Source: Paragonimus skrjabini miyazakii (taxonomy: Eukaryota; Platyhelminthes; Trematoda; Plagiorchiida; Troglotrematidae). From it: 64,000 bases of DNA. A program made the translations under genes and the position numbers. Location of the stretch: contig JTDE01000749.1 of NCBI GenBank assembly GCA_014338405.1, positions 1-64,000 of the forward strand, read 5' to 3'. The first letter of the stretch is position 1, and every line of letters starts with the position of its first letter. Positions 12,101-25,809 of the stretch are shown in pieces. The notes under the pieces were generated by a model. It did no database searches and was not told the origin of the DNA. It saw only the letters and a list, made by a program, of their open reading frames with translations.

Positions 12101-15100
12101 TTCGGTTAGGCCCACAAACAGTGAGAGAATGATGACTATTGATTCATTTGGATACATCCAGTTATGAGACCTAGCCGTGATCAGGGCCGCCACGTCATCT
12201 TGGGCCGTGTTCACAATCCATCTCCTTGTTCTTCTCAGAGAGACTTTGTTTGAGAGTTTCGCGGAGTTCTCTGGTTGTAGCACCTCTATATTGGTGATAT
12301 AGGCATTCAAACCCATCTGTGGGCTAACAGGCAGTCGTCCTGTTACCCTTATCTGTAATCGAACACCATTGGCCTTTGTTGGTCCGCGGTTGGTGAGTCT
12401 TACTCTCAATGTTTGATGTTGCTCCCGTGGTTTACCCCATTCTAATAGCAGAGGACTTATAGAAGTGGACTCGTCATCATCACGCTTTAACTCTAAATCT
12501 GACTCACATTCAGGAGCTGGAATACAAACGTGTTTGACCAATTTTAACTCTGCTTCACACTGAGACCAATCAATCAGTGGTTGTTGGGCTTTAGAGCAGG
12601 ACTGGGCATCACTTGCAACGCATCCGTCAACCACTGGTAACGATCGATAAGCCACCTTGTGGGGAACATCAACAAAATCCATCATCTGAACTCCATAAAG
12701 TGCTTGTAAGTTAAACTTAACACGCATCTGTTTTGCATCCTGTTGCCCAGGAACTAATTGGAGACTATCAGGAAGCAGCTGAAATCGCGGTTTTGATGAG
12801 TCCATCCGACCATCTCTTTGGGAAGTAAAAAACACCTCAGCAGGATCCTCAGCGGCAGAGTTATTTCCGTCTCTAAGGTAGCGCGCTTGCCACACAATGT
12901 CCGGATTAATCTGATGCAACCGGTTTGTTGAGCTCAACAGACCATTCGGAATCCGGAGCCATTCGTTTGTACGAGGATCAAAAATTCGGACTAGTATGCT
13001 TACAGGTATTGTAGTTCCAGCTTGAAACGGTGCCAGAGTATAAACTGGGGATAAACTGAACTGACATTGGGCTTTCAGACGCAGAGGCATGGTGAATATG
13101 TAGGGTGGAACACCGGGTCGTAATGAGGTGATCAGCAACTCGGGTGCGCCGTCGGCATCTACATCAACCGAGCGAGCCAAACCGACACCAAATCCGTCTC
13201 CTGGCTCGCTATCCAGAGCTTGCAATATCTGGTTTATAAGAAGGAAAACAAGATTGTGGTCAGTTTCAAAAGTGTGTAGTAGGCTTCCAAGATATGTGAC
13301 CCAAATAATCAGTTCTTGTGACTATTGTGAATCACCTACGTTCACAGCATGTACCAGGCTGAATATAGATTAGAACAAGCGTAATTTCTAAACAAAATAC
13401 TGAAGTCAGTGTATGCAGAGTACTGTGAGAACTGAATAAGATTAGACACACTTTGACAGGCTGTAAAACGTTGAATTTATGATTTTTATATTACATGATT
13501 TGTATCGCCATTCATCTTCCAGTTAACGTGAGGTTTCGTCATTAAGCACCTCGTACACTGGAAACCACTGTTTGATTTCCCAGTTCATTGTGTTACCACA
13601 AGTGTCGTGACTGTGATTGAGCGGATTAAAACAACTGAAGAATGTTCACATGACACTATACGACAGTGTTACGTTCACTTACACAAGGAAAATAAACGAT
13701 GTTCTAAAACATACAGCAGTGTTGCAGCGATCATTTAGGGGTTGTAAAGGACTCATGATTGTCATGAGTTCAACAGAATTTACATTCGTTTACAACCTTT
13801 GCACTTATATAGACTGTTTCACTGACTTCTGCCAGACGGAAGCATGAACGTGAAGAGAATTGGTTAGAAAAGTTTGCCTAACTGTTTAATGAATGGGGTT
13901 CAGCTTGCATTGTTTTAGGGGTTATAAAAAAATATTGTTTAGTCAACAATCTCGTTTTTATTTATTTATCATTGAGTATCAAATTTAAGACACAAGTTTA
14001 TAAGACAATCAATAACGAGGCAAACAGATAAAAGATGGGTTTATGATTTTAGGTATTACTAATGAGTAGTCGGGGATTTGGTTAATTTCAAGTTGAACAT
14101 CACCCACAATTGATCGCAGCTGTCGCATTCCCATAGACTATCCAGTCGGCCTCTTTCGAAAAGAAGCACTAGACTCGAGTTTCGCTCTCATTAGAGCTCG
14201 TCAGTAGTGCATATCATCGCCACCGCCGGGACTTGAACCACGGACATGCTGTTCATGAGGCAACCGTGTTTTACCACTGCGACATTGACCTCACGTTAGG
14301 CACGACCGAATCATCATATGTGAACGCTCAACCACTTTCGCTGGCGAGCTCTAATGAGAGCGAAACTCGAGTCTAGTGCTTCTTTTCGAAAGGGGCCGAC
14401 TGGATAGTCTATGGGAATGCAACAGCTGCGATCAGTTGTGGGTGATGTTCAACTTGAGATTTTAGGTATATTGACACAAGGTGACCCTCAACATGCTGCA
14501 TGAAAATGGGTAATGCATATAGTGGGAATTGAGCGAGGCACCAAATTCTCATGACCCTCCTTTCTGTTTGCTACTTCGCAGTTTACTTTGTAAAATTGCT
14601 ATATAAATGTGATACATTTAATGTTGTGAGCCAAGAACACGGATGGCGCAAGGGTTATGTATTCAGGAAACCAACACATGGGTTATGCGTTTCAACATGA
14701 CAACAAACAAAAACACTCAGCAGCATAAGTTACTGGGCTCAGAACGTCACGGTTGCCACGGACGCCAATGCTCAGTTCCTGTACGTACCGAGAACCATTT
14801 CATGCCATGCTGCACTCCGATGTTTCTTCTTGCATTTTTTCTGCGACTACTTCAATGTCAAAATCCATGCTCTTACCCCACTACTGAATAGCATGAGTAT
14901 AGTACGCTCGCTTGTCCTCGCCGCATTTGTTTGATAATTAATCATACAGGTGATTAGTTGCCTTAAGAGTATTAAGCCGTCAGTGTCGATAAACTGTCAG
15001 ATTACTAGATAACATAAAGGTGTTTCTGTAATGCGACCTTGTAGTTTTTGCAAACCAACGGGTTTGCAAAAATTAGTGGGTTCATCCAGCTTGTTGACGG

Positions 15101-18100
15101 TAGATCTGGGTGCAGGAAATCGCTCGAGCTGAGTTTTTCTACCTTATGACCAATTGCCACGCAACTTAGGATAGAGTTTCATACAACGCAAAATCAATCA
15201 GACCATATTTGCTCGCAGAATTGTTCTCTTGACTTCAGTTTTCTTCGAATACACGCTCCGTGCTTCCAGACTTCAAAAACATGTGTTTAGCTCATCCACT
15301 TTCAATATGTAGACTTGAATCAACAGCTGCGTCACGCTCCCCTGTTCATCAGTGACTGCATAACTGTGCGTCAGTTTCGTTTATGCTAGAACCCGTAATT
15401 GCGTATTGTCAGTGAAGTGTCAAAATTAGTTTGTCCCCTTTCTAACAATTTGAACCTGTGTGATTAGGTCAGTCACGATCCATCAAACAGTGACCGTTTG
15501 CCACACAACCGTCTCATGATGAATACCAATCAACTAAACACTATACACATAAGACTAAGAAATTCTACTTTATCCAACACTGGAAATTTTAAAAAAAAAT
15601 AACCATGGTGTACAATCATGGATGCAAAACTAGACTAAGAGATCGCGTTATCCAACTGTCGTAATAACTCTAATGTGTACTGGTAACTTGATTCAACATT
15701 CTTGTTTAAGTTTCGTTGACAAATTTCATTATAGCTGACTAGTAATCATACTCCACACGAAACACATGGTTGGGGCTGGGCCATGTAAGTGAAAAATTCG
15801 TCCGTTCCGTCCTTATAGATACTTCGATAACAGACTGTTAGACATGACTAAGTGAATTCTTGCGGGCTACTTGGAAATGGATATCGATTTCTTGATTCAA
15901 ACTGCAAATCCAAATAAACTGGACCTTATTTTCCAGATGACATTGCTTTTCACATAGGCTTCAAACTTCTATATACAATAAAGTTTCGGTCCGAGGTGAA
16001 GTGGTTCGCTATAGTAGTCTCTGGGAGCAAAGTATCTTTCTTGGTAATTGCATTTCCCAAAAGCTCTATGTTTAATTCTGATGCATTTCGACCTGCTTGG
16101 AACTGGTTTGTACAACCTGACTGCCTACAGTGAGCATCAGCTTTCCTGTTTGAATCTCTCAAGTTTCAGATTGTGACAGTTTGTCACAGCTAACTCAACC
16201 TAGTGATGATCGATGGTCATATGCAGACAAACAAAAAGCCGGTTTGCACGAATCATCTTCGATTGTTTGAAAGCCACAAAGTATGGTGGCTACCAGAGTA
16301 GACCGAGTTTCTGCAGATCACTTGTCAGAACTGCACAACCGTCTGGTTAATCTCGAGCAGTCGTAATGCATAGACAAATTGGTTACTCTCTGGTATTTTT
16401 CGTGGTTGTTAGAAAATTTAGGCAACACATTACGAAAGCTTAGGATTTACACGTTTTTGTCCCGGAAAAACACAATTACTTGAAATTGGTCCCTAACATC
16501 TTTTTCTGTCATGATAGTTGCACACATATCAACCAATATTTACGTTATCCGAGTGCACCCAGTTTGTTTGACTGTCCACGACGTCCGACTAATACAGAAG
16601 GCGAATGATTGTGGACAACAAATTGGTATTGTCCAGTTGCAGTAACGCAGAACAAAAGTTGAATAGAATACGGCGATTGGTATGAGGGAAATTAATCTTC
16701 AACTTATTTTCACTGGATTACAGTGAAGTCAGTGAAATGATAACGCACACCAGAACTGTGGTTTCTATTTAGAATTAGATGTCATCAGAAAACACTCAAA
16801 TTTGTTCATTCTTGATCCTTTTGTGTTCACGCAAAGTAGTTTAAAGTACGGCACCTTCCCTTTTAGTGAATGTATCTGATCGCCTTTTGGTTCCATTTAC
16901 TATGCGTACTTAGCAATTGCTTCTTAAATTCGGAAGTATTGAGGTGTACAACATTCCTTTCCCCAAAACGCTTCAAGTGCTTTTTGACATTTCCCTGTAT
17001 AGAAATCTTTGACTTGTAAGTTTTCATATGGACGTTCGACTATCTTGTGGAGCTCTACAAATGTTTGTCATTTCAAACCCAAACTTCCTTGTTTCATTCG
17101 GAGTTTGTACTATAGGAAACTTATGATTCCGCAATGAAGACAACATTTAAATGGTCGTCATTCTCAAGTTAGTCATCACTGCCTGTTGATTGCACAAATT
17201 TCCCAGTCATCTTATATGATCACTATGTGACTCAGCTTCAGTCGATCTGATTTCTTTCAATCCACATTGACATAAGAAACTTTCCAAATGTTACTAACTG
17301 AATAGTGATGCTGAAATCTCTATCGAAAAGGCATGACCCAGAGATTGCATGAGCTGATTTACAAACCTGTAAATGGTGAGATTTCCATAGTGCTTACAAA
17401 TAGCCAGATAGTTTTGTGATTGCCAAATGAATTTAATCACCTGCCAAAAAAGAGCTGGTTGAAAGATCTACCCGAAAGCTAAAGACGCTCAGTAATGTGG
17501 ATGACGTTTATGTTGCAATAACCAGATGTATAAGTGACTCTTTTCGGATAGTAATCGTGAAATTAAGTAGAGGATTGAAGTATAGAGAGTTTGTGAAAAC
17601 TCACTGTTTTTGTAAAACTCGACAGCACAGAACTTGCGGTGAATATTTTTTTTGAAATGATCAAGCTTTCATTCGCAAATCAATGAAATCATTTCTCAGG
17701 ACACCTTGACAAGCAATACTAAAAAATATCTATCTGTCAGTTTATAAACCAAATAAACATAGATACACACCGGCTCCAGCATTCGTCTTTACAACTATCA
17801 TCATCATGGTTAGTAAACAGAAATTAGTCTAACAACTAGTAACTCCTCCCTGGGGCTTCCAGTGATTGTCTAGTATGGCGACCGAACTACGAAAACTTTA
17901 CAACCAAACAAAGTGGTATTACCAACACGTAGAGCTTAGTAAGTGCGTTGCCTGAAATCTGATCGGTTACAATTTTGCTTTGGACCTGTGACTGCGTTGA
18001 GTATGTCATACTGACCTTGGTCCACTTAAATTATTGGTTGTTTATTCGCAACATTTAATCATGTATATCACCTGTTCACGTTTGCCGTCTCAATTGTGTG

Positions 18101-21100
18101 GTCATATTTAGTTATAGACGTGTTCTCATCTCCATGAGGTAATTCTACACCTTTATTTACCGACCTTAGTGAGTAGTAGCAAGATGTTTTGAAGAGAGTT
18201 ACGTGACTTATGATAGTTCTACATCTGGACGATTGAAATTCATAGACGAGAACTCTTTTCATCAAAGGATACAGCAAACTAGATGTTTTTCTTTCAGGAA
18301 CGATGTCGCAAACAACCGTAGGCACCGTTAGCATACCGACTGTTGCTACATGTGAACTTCAACTGAAGACAAGTAGAAGATAATACCTCATGTCAGACGT
18401 CAAAAGGATGCTTTTAAGACATGACGTTGTGTTATCAGCGCTGTTTCTCGTAGGCCCGAATTGAATTGTTATGCCAAGATTTTCCCATCATATAAATTTT
18501 CTTCATCAATGCAGACGTAAAAGACATCACAAATCTTTTTGTGACCGTTGAAGTTACAACATAGTGTTGTGACCGTAAAAGACGCTTGGTCTGAAAAGTT
18601 GTTTATTAGACGAACTCCCGTACAGGTCATGTTAAAACCGAACGCGTACACTCACTAGCACAGCTGACGTGTATTCTTATACATTGGGTGACAGTACGCT
18701 GCCATTCGTCTAGGTGTCAAATCCCCCACAATGTGTACACACTATTCCAATAGTCGCTTCTGGTTCATCGTCTTCACGGCATTGAGACTTGCCGTTTAGT
18801 TCCCAAATGTATGCACTATACTACTCACAAACGAAATTGCCTTTAAAACAACAGCAGTAGTCCAGAACTAGTTCTGAAGTATCATGTTTTGAACGTATTA
18901 TCGTTGACCCAGGTCCGACCTTCTTTCCTTCTGTTGTAAACCCTCCTAAACGATACGCTGGTTCGATCTTGGTATAGTGGTGCGCTCGATAAAATTGGAT
19001 TATCGTCCCGGTAATAATTCACACGGAAAACTCGGTCCCGAATAGTACCGCGACTGTTCCCGTATTCGCTCCCAAGACAAGCCAAAAGACGCGTTCAAAA
19101 TGAAGAGTTTTTCTCCGCTACAAAACGGGGTGCGGCTAGGGCAACAATTACAACGTATTTATATAGGGTACGTCATGATCACACATTCCCAACACATCAT
19201 GAGAAAGAGTTAGGATCGCAAATGTGCATAGCGGTATAAAGTCTCAACCGATTTGAACAGTTCCGCTAAGTAAGACTGAGTCAATAGTTTTTTTTCTCAC
19301 GACGGAGGCGTCTTGGGACGGTAACAGGGTGGGCGCTCTAACACCTTCCCAATTGTTCTAATTTATTCTTAAAACGAGACTAAGTTGTGAATGTTTATCA
19401 ACTTTTTCCGCCGTTTAACCGAGTTTTCTTATATCTATTTCATAGGAATACGACGTATGGTAACAGAGGACCACTGTCTGAGAAATAACTTACCTACACT
19501 GCAGCGGATATGAGTAACCGTTTCATAATCCGGTTTTGATTTTTGGGCCACACATTAGACACTAAAGAGCAAATGGTGTCGACAATTCAACATCAGGTTA
19601 ACGAACGTAGAAAACTACTTCGAAAATAAACAGTCAGATGTCAGTGGTAGAGACTTTCTTCCGTGGAAGCAACACTAAGTACATGAGTCACTGCAACCCT
19701 TGAAGAAACTGAGCTTGACAGGTAAGTTGCCTCTCCTCTATCAATGCATGCCTGTTTATACATCCCCTTGTAGTACGGCAATAATGCGCAGGTCGAACGT
19801 TTAAGCCCTTGCCCAAACGGACAAAAACCTGCTCAGCTTAGCTCTGAACCAGTTCAAACGAATCCACTACCAGCGCAGATATTGACAATTTGGCCGATAG
19901 TGACCATCGATTTGACCCGCCCACGCTTTCAGTATGCTCGGTCGAGATGCGGCCGGCTATTCTAGATCGGTCAGATGACAGATGCTGACGCTTCAGAATC
20001 AAATGCTATCTGATTGGGTAGTTTCAGGCACTAGGAGCGGAAGTCTGCACAAGCCATGCAGTAACACAGGCCAAAGGACTTTGATGACATCTGACATGGG
20101 TCAACACGATCTAATCCCTTTTTTCAAGTACTGCTTTTGCATTTATCGAACTTGCGTTGCTTTGAAAGCGACCGTTAGTCATTCTTTCCTGCATGACCAT
20201 TTTGTCAAATAAAACAAGCAATGGTGAAACGATGCGTCTGTCGGATAGAAAATTGCATGAGATCCCATCACGAATATGGTTGTTTGTATATCCCATACAT
20301 CTAAAAGTGACGGCACAATGTTAGCCAAATGGCAAATCGATAGCACAAATATATGTTTCGCTTAGGAAAGTTCTTGTTGTGTATTTGTGTCTGTCGCAAC
20401 TACCAAGCCAGACAAATTTATCATAATATGTCAATCTGTTAGGAGTTCCCTTAGATGCTGTGACTGAAAGTGAATACAAGGGTGTGTTTACATAATCGAG
20501 TAGGAACAACAGTCAAACCGAACAGACTGGAGCTTCATTACTGAAGAAAATCTATTCAGTGGTCAAACATCTATTATGAGATAGGCCGTATCTACTCGTA
20601 CAAATAACTTCGCAACCAAAACAATCTACTTTTTTGATGACTTAATTTAAAGGCATTTAAAATCCACGTTTATGGTTTTGAGACCTTCAAATTTCAGGTT
20701 GAGACATAAATTCACTAGTTAAACACAATTTACATTTACTAGACATAAAAACTACCGAAGTAACGGCGCCTTTTTTCGAAATACAGTCCGTCTAAGTGTA
20801 CTACTATATTCTATAATAAAATGGATAGTACATGATGTGGTGAATTGTGTCACCTACCTTCTGTTTGTGTTTCCCCCCACTGTTAAACGTAATGAGCACA
20901 GTATTACTAGTAGTGCATAACTAGTTATATATATATATACATATATATAATTAAGAGTTAGCTTCAGCTGGAGACGGATAAAGACTGTGAATACAGAATG
21001 CAAAAGTTTTATTACTGTAGATAAGTACAGTATTGTTTCACATTGTCAACTTAATATGCATTGTTTCTCTGTCATGTACTTTTTAATTTTTCAGTGTGGA

Positions 21101-21131
21101 TTTGCTTGCGATAAAATGCTCCCAAAACTGG

Positions 21132-21198
<67 letters not shown>

Positions 21199-24100
21199 CC
21201 AGACCATACTTAACCTTCGGTTGGATTTCTTATGATCCTGCGATGAGTACCAGACAGTGAATGTTCTACTGTTTGAAGCAGGCTCAGTAAGTCACTACTG
21301 ATCGATTCGTAATAATATAGGAAACATTCATCCAAGGGTAGTAATTTGAACATGATCCCAGTTATTAATACTTTTATTTCATTAAAATATTTAATTCTAC
21401 TAAAAATAAGAAGTTCTAAATTGTAGCCTGTTTTCATCCCGTTAGTGTAGATAAACGCAGTTCACCTTGGATTGCCAGCTTGTACTGGCTACGGCGCAAG
21501 AGTTCAGAATTGTGTTTTTAATGTTTCTTGATGCTCATTGGCGTTTCCGTTTAACAGGGTGAGCATCAAGTAGCATTACAAATAAACTGTTTGTTTCGCA
21601 GTCTGTAGTTTATCAGTCACCAGCACAGAATCCTTCAAGACCCACTGATCACTAAAGACAAAATGCCTTTTTGAACTAACTTTATCGGTACGCATCAGTT
21701 TCTTTGGCCGTATGCTGCCCACCTGACTATTGGTGCGTCGGTTATCGTCTACACTGAGAACATCTTACACATACTTAAGATGTAAAAATCTCTGTGGAGT
21801 GGGAATTACCTTACTACTACCACTGTATCCACTTATATTATCTCCTGAATCTAAAATCACGGCAACCTATTAACATCAAAGTTATCGCGCTGATGTACGT
21901 ACCACAGCTTCGGCCGTTGTTATTTAATAAATCGATATCACTCTCATTGTTGTAGACCACAATCTGAAAGACAACAATGTTCCAGTCTTTACCATTGTAA
22001 ATGATTCCTAACCAGTCCATGAACATGAATCTACGTTGGCGTTTTGTTGGCAGGTGCACTAGAGGTTCCGTCACATTCGCCTCCCTGGTGCCTTATTTGT
22101 ATTTATTACAGTCTGCTTGTTTCTATGGTGAATAAACTTTTAAATAGAATTTAAAATGCATAGTTACCAGACTAATCACTAACTGAAATAGCCGGAGGAA
22201 TTGTGGGTGTGCGAATCACCGACCGGAGGAGCTAGGATCTTGATACATTATTGTAAAACTGCAGTACTACGCCCTACTTAACCTAATTATCGGACCCTAG
22301 ATGATTATGGAAACAAAATAGGGATGGTAAGAATTTTGTTAAAAAGTCTGTTGTTCATAAAGTACATCTGTTGCGTTAATTCTGATATACCTTTCAACTT
22401 ATCTCAGTTTTGCCCCGTCAACTTGCGACTATGTTTCAAGTTCAAGGCGAAAGACTACTAAGCCGTACGTTTTAACACAAGCTATATCAGTTTTCCGCTG
22501 CAGGCCATCACATTAAATGCCGGCGATTGCTAACAGATGAGCCTATAGAGGACCACTATATACCATGCTAACCCTTTCCAACAGCTTAAGAAAACCACAG
22601 ATAAGTTAACCTATGAGGAAATTTACTTTGTGGGTAACTTATAGATAGTTAGAACGGAACTAGGCCAGAAGATTCCGTGATGAATTACTTGTCTTCAAAG
22701 TCTTTGCCGGCACGAATTATTCTAACAATAGTCAGCACCCATAATTTCACTATTGAACTAAAATAAGAAGCACCTTTTTTAATATTGACCATTAGTTATA
22801 TCGAACAGAATAATTACTGAGGTTGGATTAGAGCATGACCCATCCTAATGGGTTTCATGACGCAGTTCCAAAGAGGAGTAACTACTAGTGGTCCACTCTT
22901 CAAGAAATGCAACTCGCAAATAATTCTAATCGTTATTAGTTTACGTTTTATTATTTCTTCTGACCGTTGTTCTGAGAAACCGTATGCGCGACCAACTGCC
23001 GGGTCAGTACGACAGTACGACCGATTATAGAAAGCTGAGTAACGTCGTTTTGTGGCGCAAATAAATTATTTTAAAAAATAACAAGGAAACGAGTAGTGAC
23101 ACTACGTAGTGGTAAATTGCCACTCCTCTTCATATACCGTTCTTTAAATGTCCATTACACTGTACAATTCCGTCAATCAAATATACGAAAACAAAATTAT
23201 ACAAAACCAGACATGTCAGTCGAAAAGTCGGTTTTTATGTTCACAGTCTGTTTGTTCTCATTTCTGGGTAATAGACCTTTCGATGTGGTTTACAGATACT
23301 TGATATTTACCTTTGTGTGTGGGGTCCAGTCCAACTACAAGTTGAGTCCAGTTGTATGTCTTTGCCTTCGATAACATCTGTGCGAATAAATTTTCACTTC
23401 TCAGCTTCCTTCAGGCGCTACTATCCAGCCATTGAGTTAAGTGGTGTTCTCTGTTTTACCAGATGTGATACTAGACAGGTGACTTGAGAATTTTAACTGA
23501 GAAGTATTTGATAGAATCAACGGCAATAGCACTTGAGGTGTGTCGCTTATAGGCGAAGCCAGTATGTCAATCTATACACAAATATATACACACACACAAG
23601 CAAAAGCTGATAAGTTAGCGGATTGTGATTGAAAGGTAACAGCTATATGCGTGTCCATACACAAAATGGGCTGAGTCACTTAATACCACAGACATACTAA
23701 ACGAATCGATAGTATTTATCACGTGTCAAAATTCGTCGCAAATTAAGACCGGTTGACTTGAATAATGTGCCGAGAAAGTCAGACCAAATAGGACATGTTC
23801 AAGACGCACGACCAACAAATCGGTGCACTTTTCCAGAGTTAAATTGCTTCTCACATTGGCTATGCCACTGATGAAACGTTTATATGATGCGGATTATTAC
23901 CGATTTTCCACGGATGAACACATTGTAGTACACATATTTTTGTAAAAGAAACCTGCATTATTTAGCAGATGGAAAAATCGCTGAAAAAAACAGCCAAGAC
24001 AAGTCCGATTTTCGTCACGTTAACAAAAACAATGGTGTAGCGAAAATGATCGTTTTTGGTTATTCTTCATCGTGCTAATTACATAACAATTTATATGAAA

Positions 24101-25767
24101 TGGAATTATCAGGCCAAAACGAGCAAAAGCAAGCAGCTAGTTTGAGTTGGGTCAGACAAGTCATCGGCGCATACGGAAACAACTTTTTGACGCCACTAGA
24201 ATCATGATGGTTTGATCGGTCGTGGTGTGGATGGTTGGTCGTGGCGTCTGAACAAAGCGCTTCTGGACGCACAAATGTGGATATTTTTAGTCGAATTCCA
24301 ATCGCTGTGGTCAAAATTCCGCATCTGACAGCTTTTCAGTGACCGGCGCAGACTCGGCAAATCGGGCGAAAAGAGGAATCCACGTTGACAGTATGATTTG
24401 TCCTTGACCTCACATTTGGCATGACCGAATTATCATATGTGAACGCTCAACGACTTTCGCATGTCCGAGCGTCTCACGAGGAGACACAGTTACTGTCTGT
24501 TAACTCCAATCGATTACCCCGCGATTAGGGCTTCCTAGACAGTTCGAAATCTCCATCTCATTGAACCTGCTAGGCGATATTTTAGATTACTGATAATTAG
24601 TCGGGGATTCTGGTTTTCATATAAATTGAACATCACCCACAGTTGATGGTGGCTATCGCATTCCCACAGACTTCTCAGTCGGTTGCCTCATGAGAGCGGG
24701 GCGGGAGTTCTAGTCCCGGCAGCGGCAAGGATATGCATTACTGACGAGCTCTAATGAGAGCGAAACTCGAGTCGATTGCCTCTTTTCGAGAGGGGCCGAC
24801 TGGAAAGTCTATGGGAGTGCGACAGCTGCGATAAATTGTGGGTGGTGTTCAACTTGAAGTTAACCAAATCATCGACCACTCATCAGTATGATGTGTATCA
24901 ACGAAGTGTGCAACAGTTACGCTGGTAGTTTTCTTGGTGACTGCACTATTGATGCAGGTTGGATGATACTTACGGATGCGTACAGATAACCGCCCGGTCG
25001 TACGACCCACGTAACTAGTACCACAAGAACAAGCAAATGAGTATAGACAAAAAGAATTCGCAAATACACAAGGTGACGTGTCTGACGTAATTTGAACTTG
25101 CTGCTTGTTTTCATTCATTTCACCCTGACAACTCTGTTTCACATTACTTTTGTGTAATTGGCCTGATGATGAATAAACGACAACGAGCTTGTTCGTTACA
25201 CTATTGTTTTCTGATGACTATCCTGGAGATTTTTGACCATCTTATTACACTATTGTGAAAAACACCGTAACGTTGAGTGGGTAAAAATCCCAAAAATGAA
25301 ACTCGACAGTTGCCAAGATGTTCGGATTAGTAAAAGGGATGGAAGAACGAATAGTCTTTGAATAGGTCTTTTACGATGTTTTCAACAGACGCCTCGACCT
25401 TGACACCCCCTACATCGCGTTAGTCACATAAATAAGACAATGATGAGCGATAAACAGACAAACGTTTCGGTAACCCATGTGTAATTTTACATCACTTTGT
25501 TTGACAACGGATCTACGTGTGGATTTGAAACGTCACAATAAATACCCATCACTCAGTGTTCGCCTTATACACTTATATATACATATTTTTTTAAGGTATT
25601 AAAAAAGGGCACACACTGAGTAGTGAACGATTTATTGTGACGTTTCAAATCCACACTAGGATTCGTTATCAAACAAATAAATGTGTTGGAATGTGATTGC
25701 TCTGCCGCTCACCGTGTTCGCCTGTCGGTCTGTCTCCCCTCGTTTTTCGTTCCGGTGTCAACGATGT

Positions 25768-25809
<42 letters not shown>

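Larger units (their letters stand above)
14057..14457 (-). mobile_element. Hammerhead-bearing non-autonomous retroelement with inverted arms and 12-bp TSD
   Basis: The element is flanked by perfect 12-bp direct repeats GATTTTAGGTAT (14045-14056 and 14458-14469), the mark of one insertion. Its two arms, 14088-14204 and 14341-14457, are inverted copies of each other with about four mismatches in 117 bp. Between them lies a tRNA-like stretch with A and B boxes. On the minus strand the order is inverted arm, body, A box, B box, complete hammerhead ribozyme, tail ending ACTCATTAGTA. Hammerhead-bearing pol III SINEs (Sm-alpha of Schistosoma) and hammerheads in Penelope-like elements are known; whether this family has been described I cannot tell. 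No open frame of its own, so it must use another element's enzymes. Confidence 0.75.

Noticed and set aside
20987..21235. Polyleucine protein
   Set aside because: It is the translation of the (ATT)n microsatellite.
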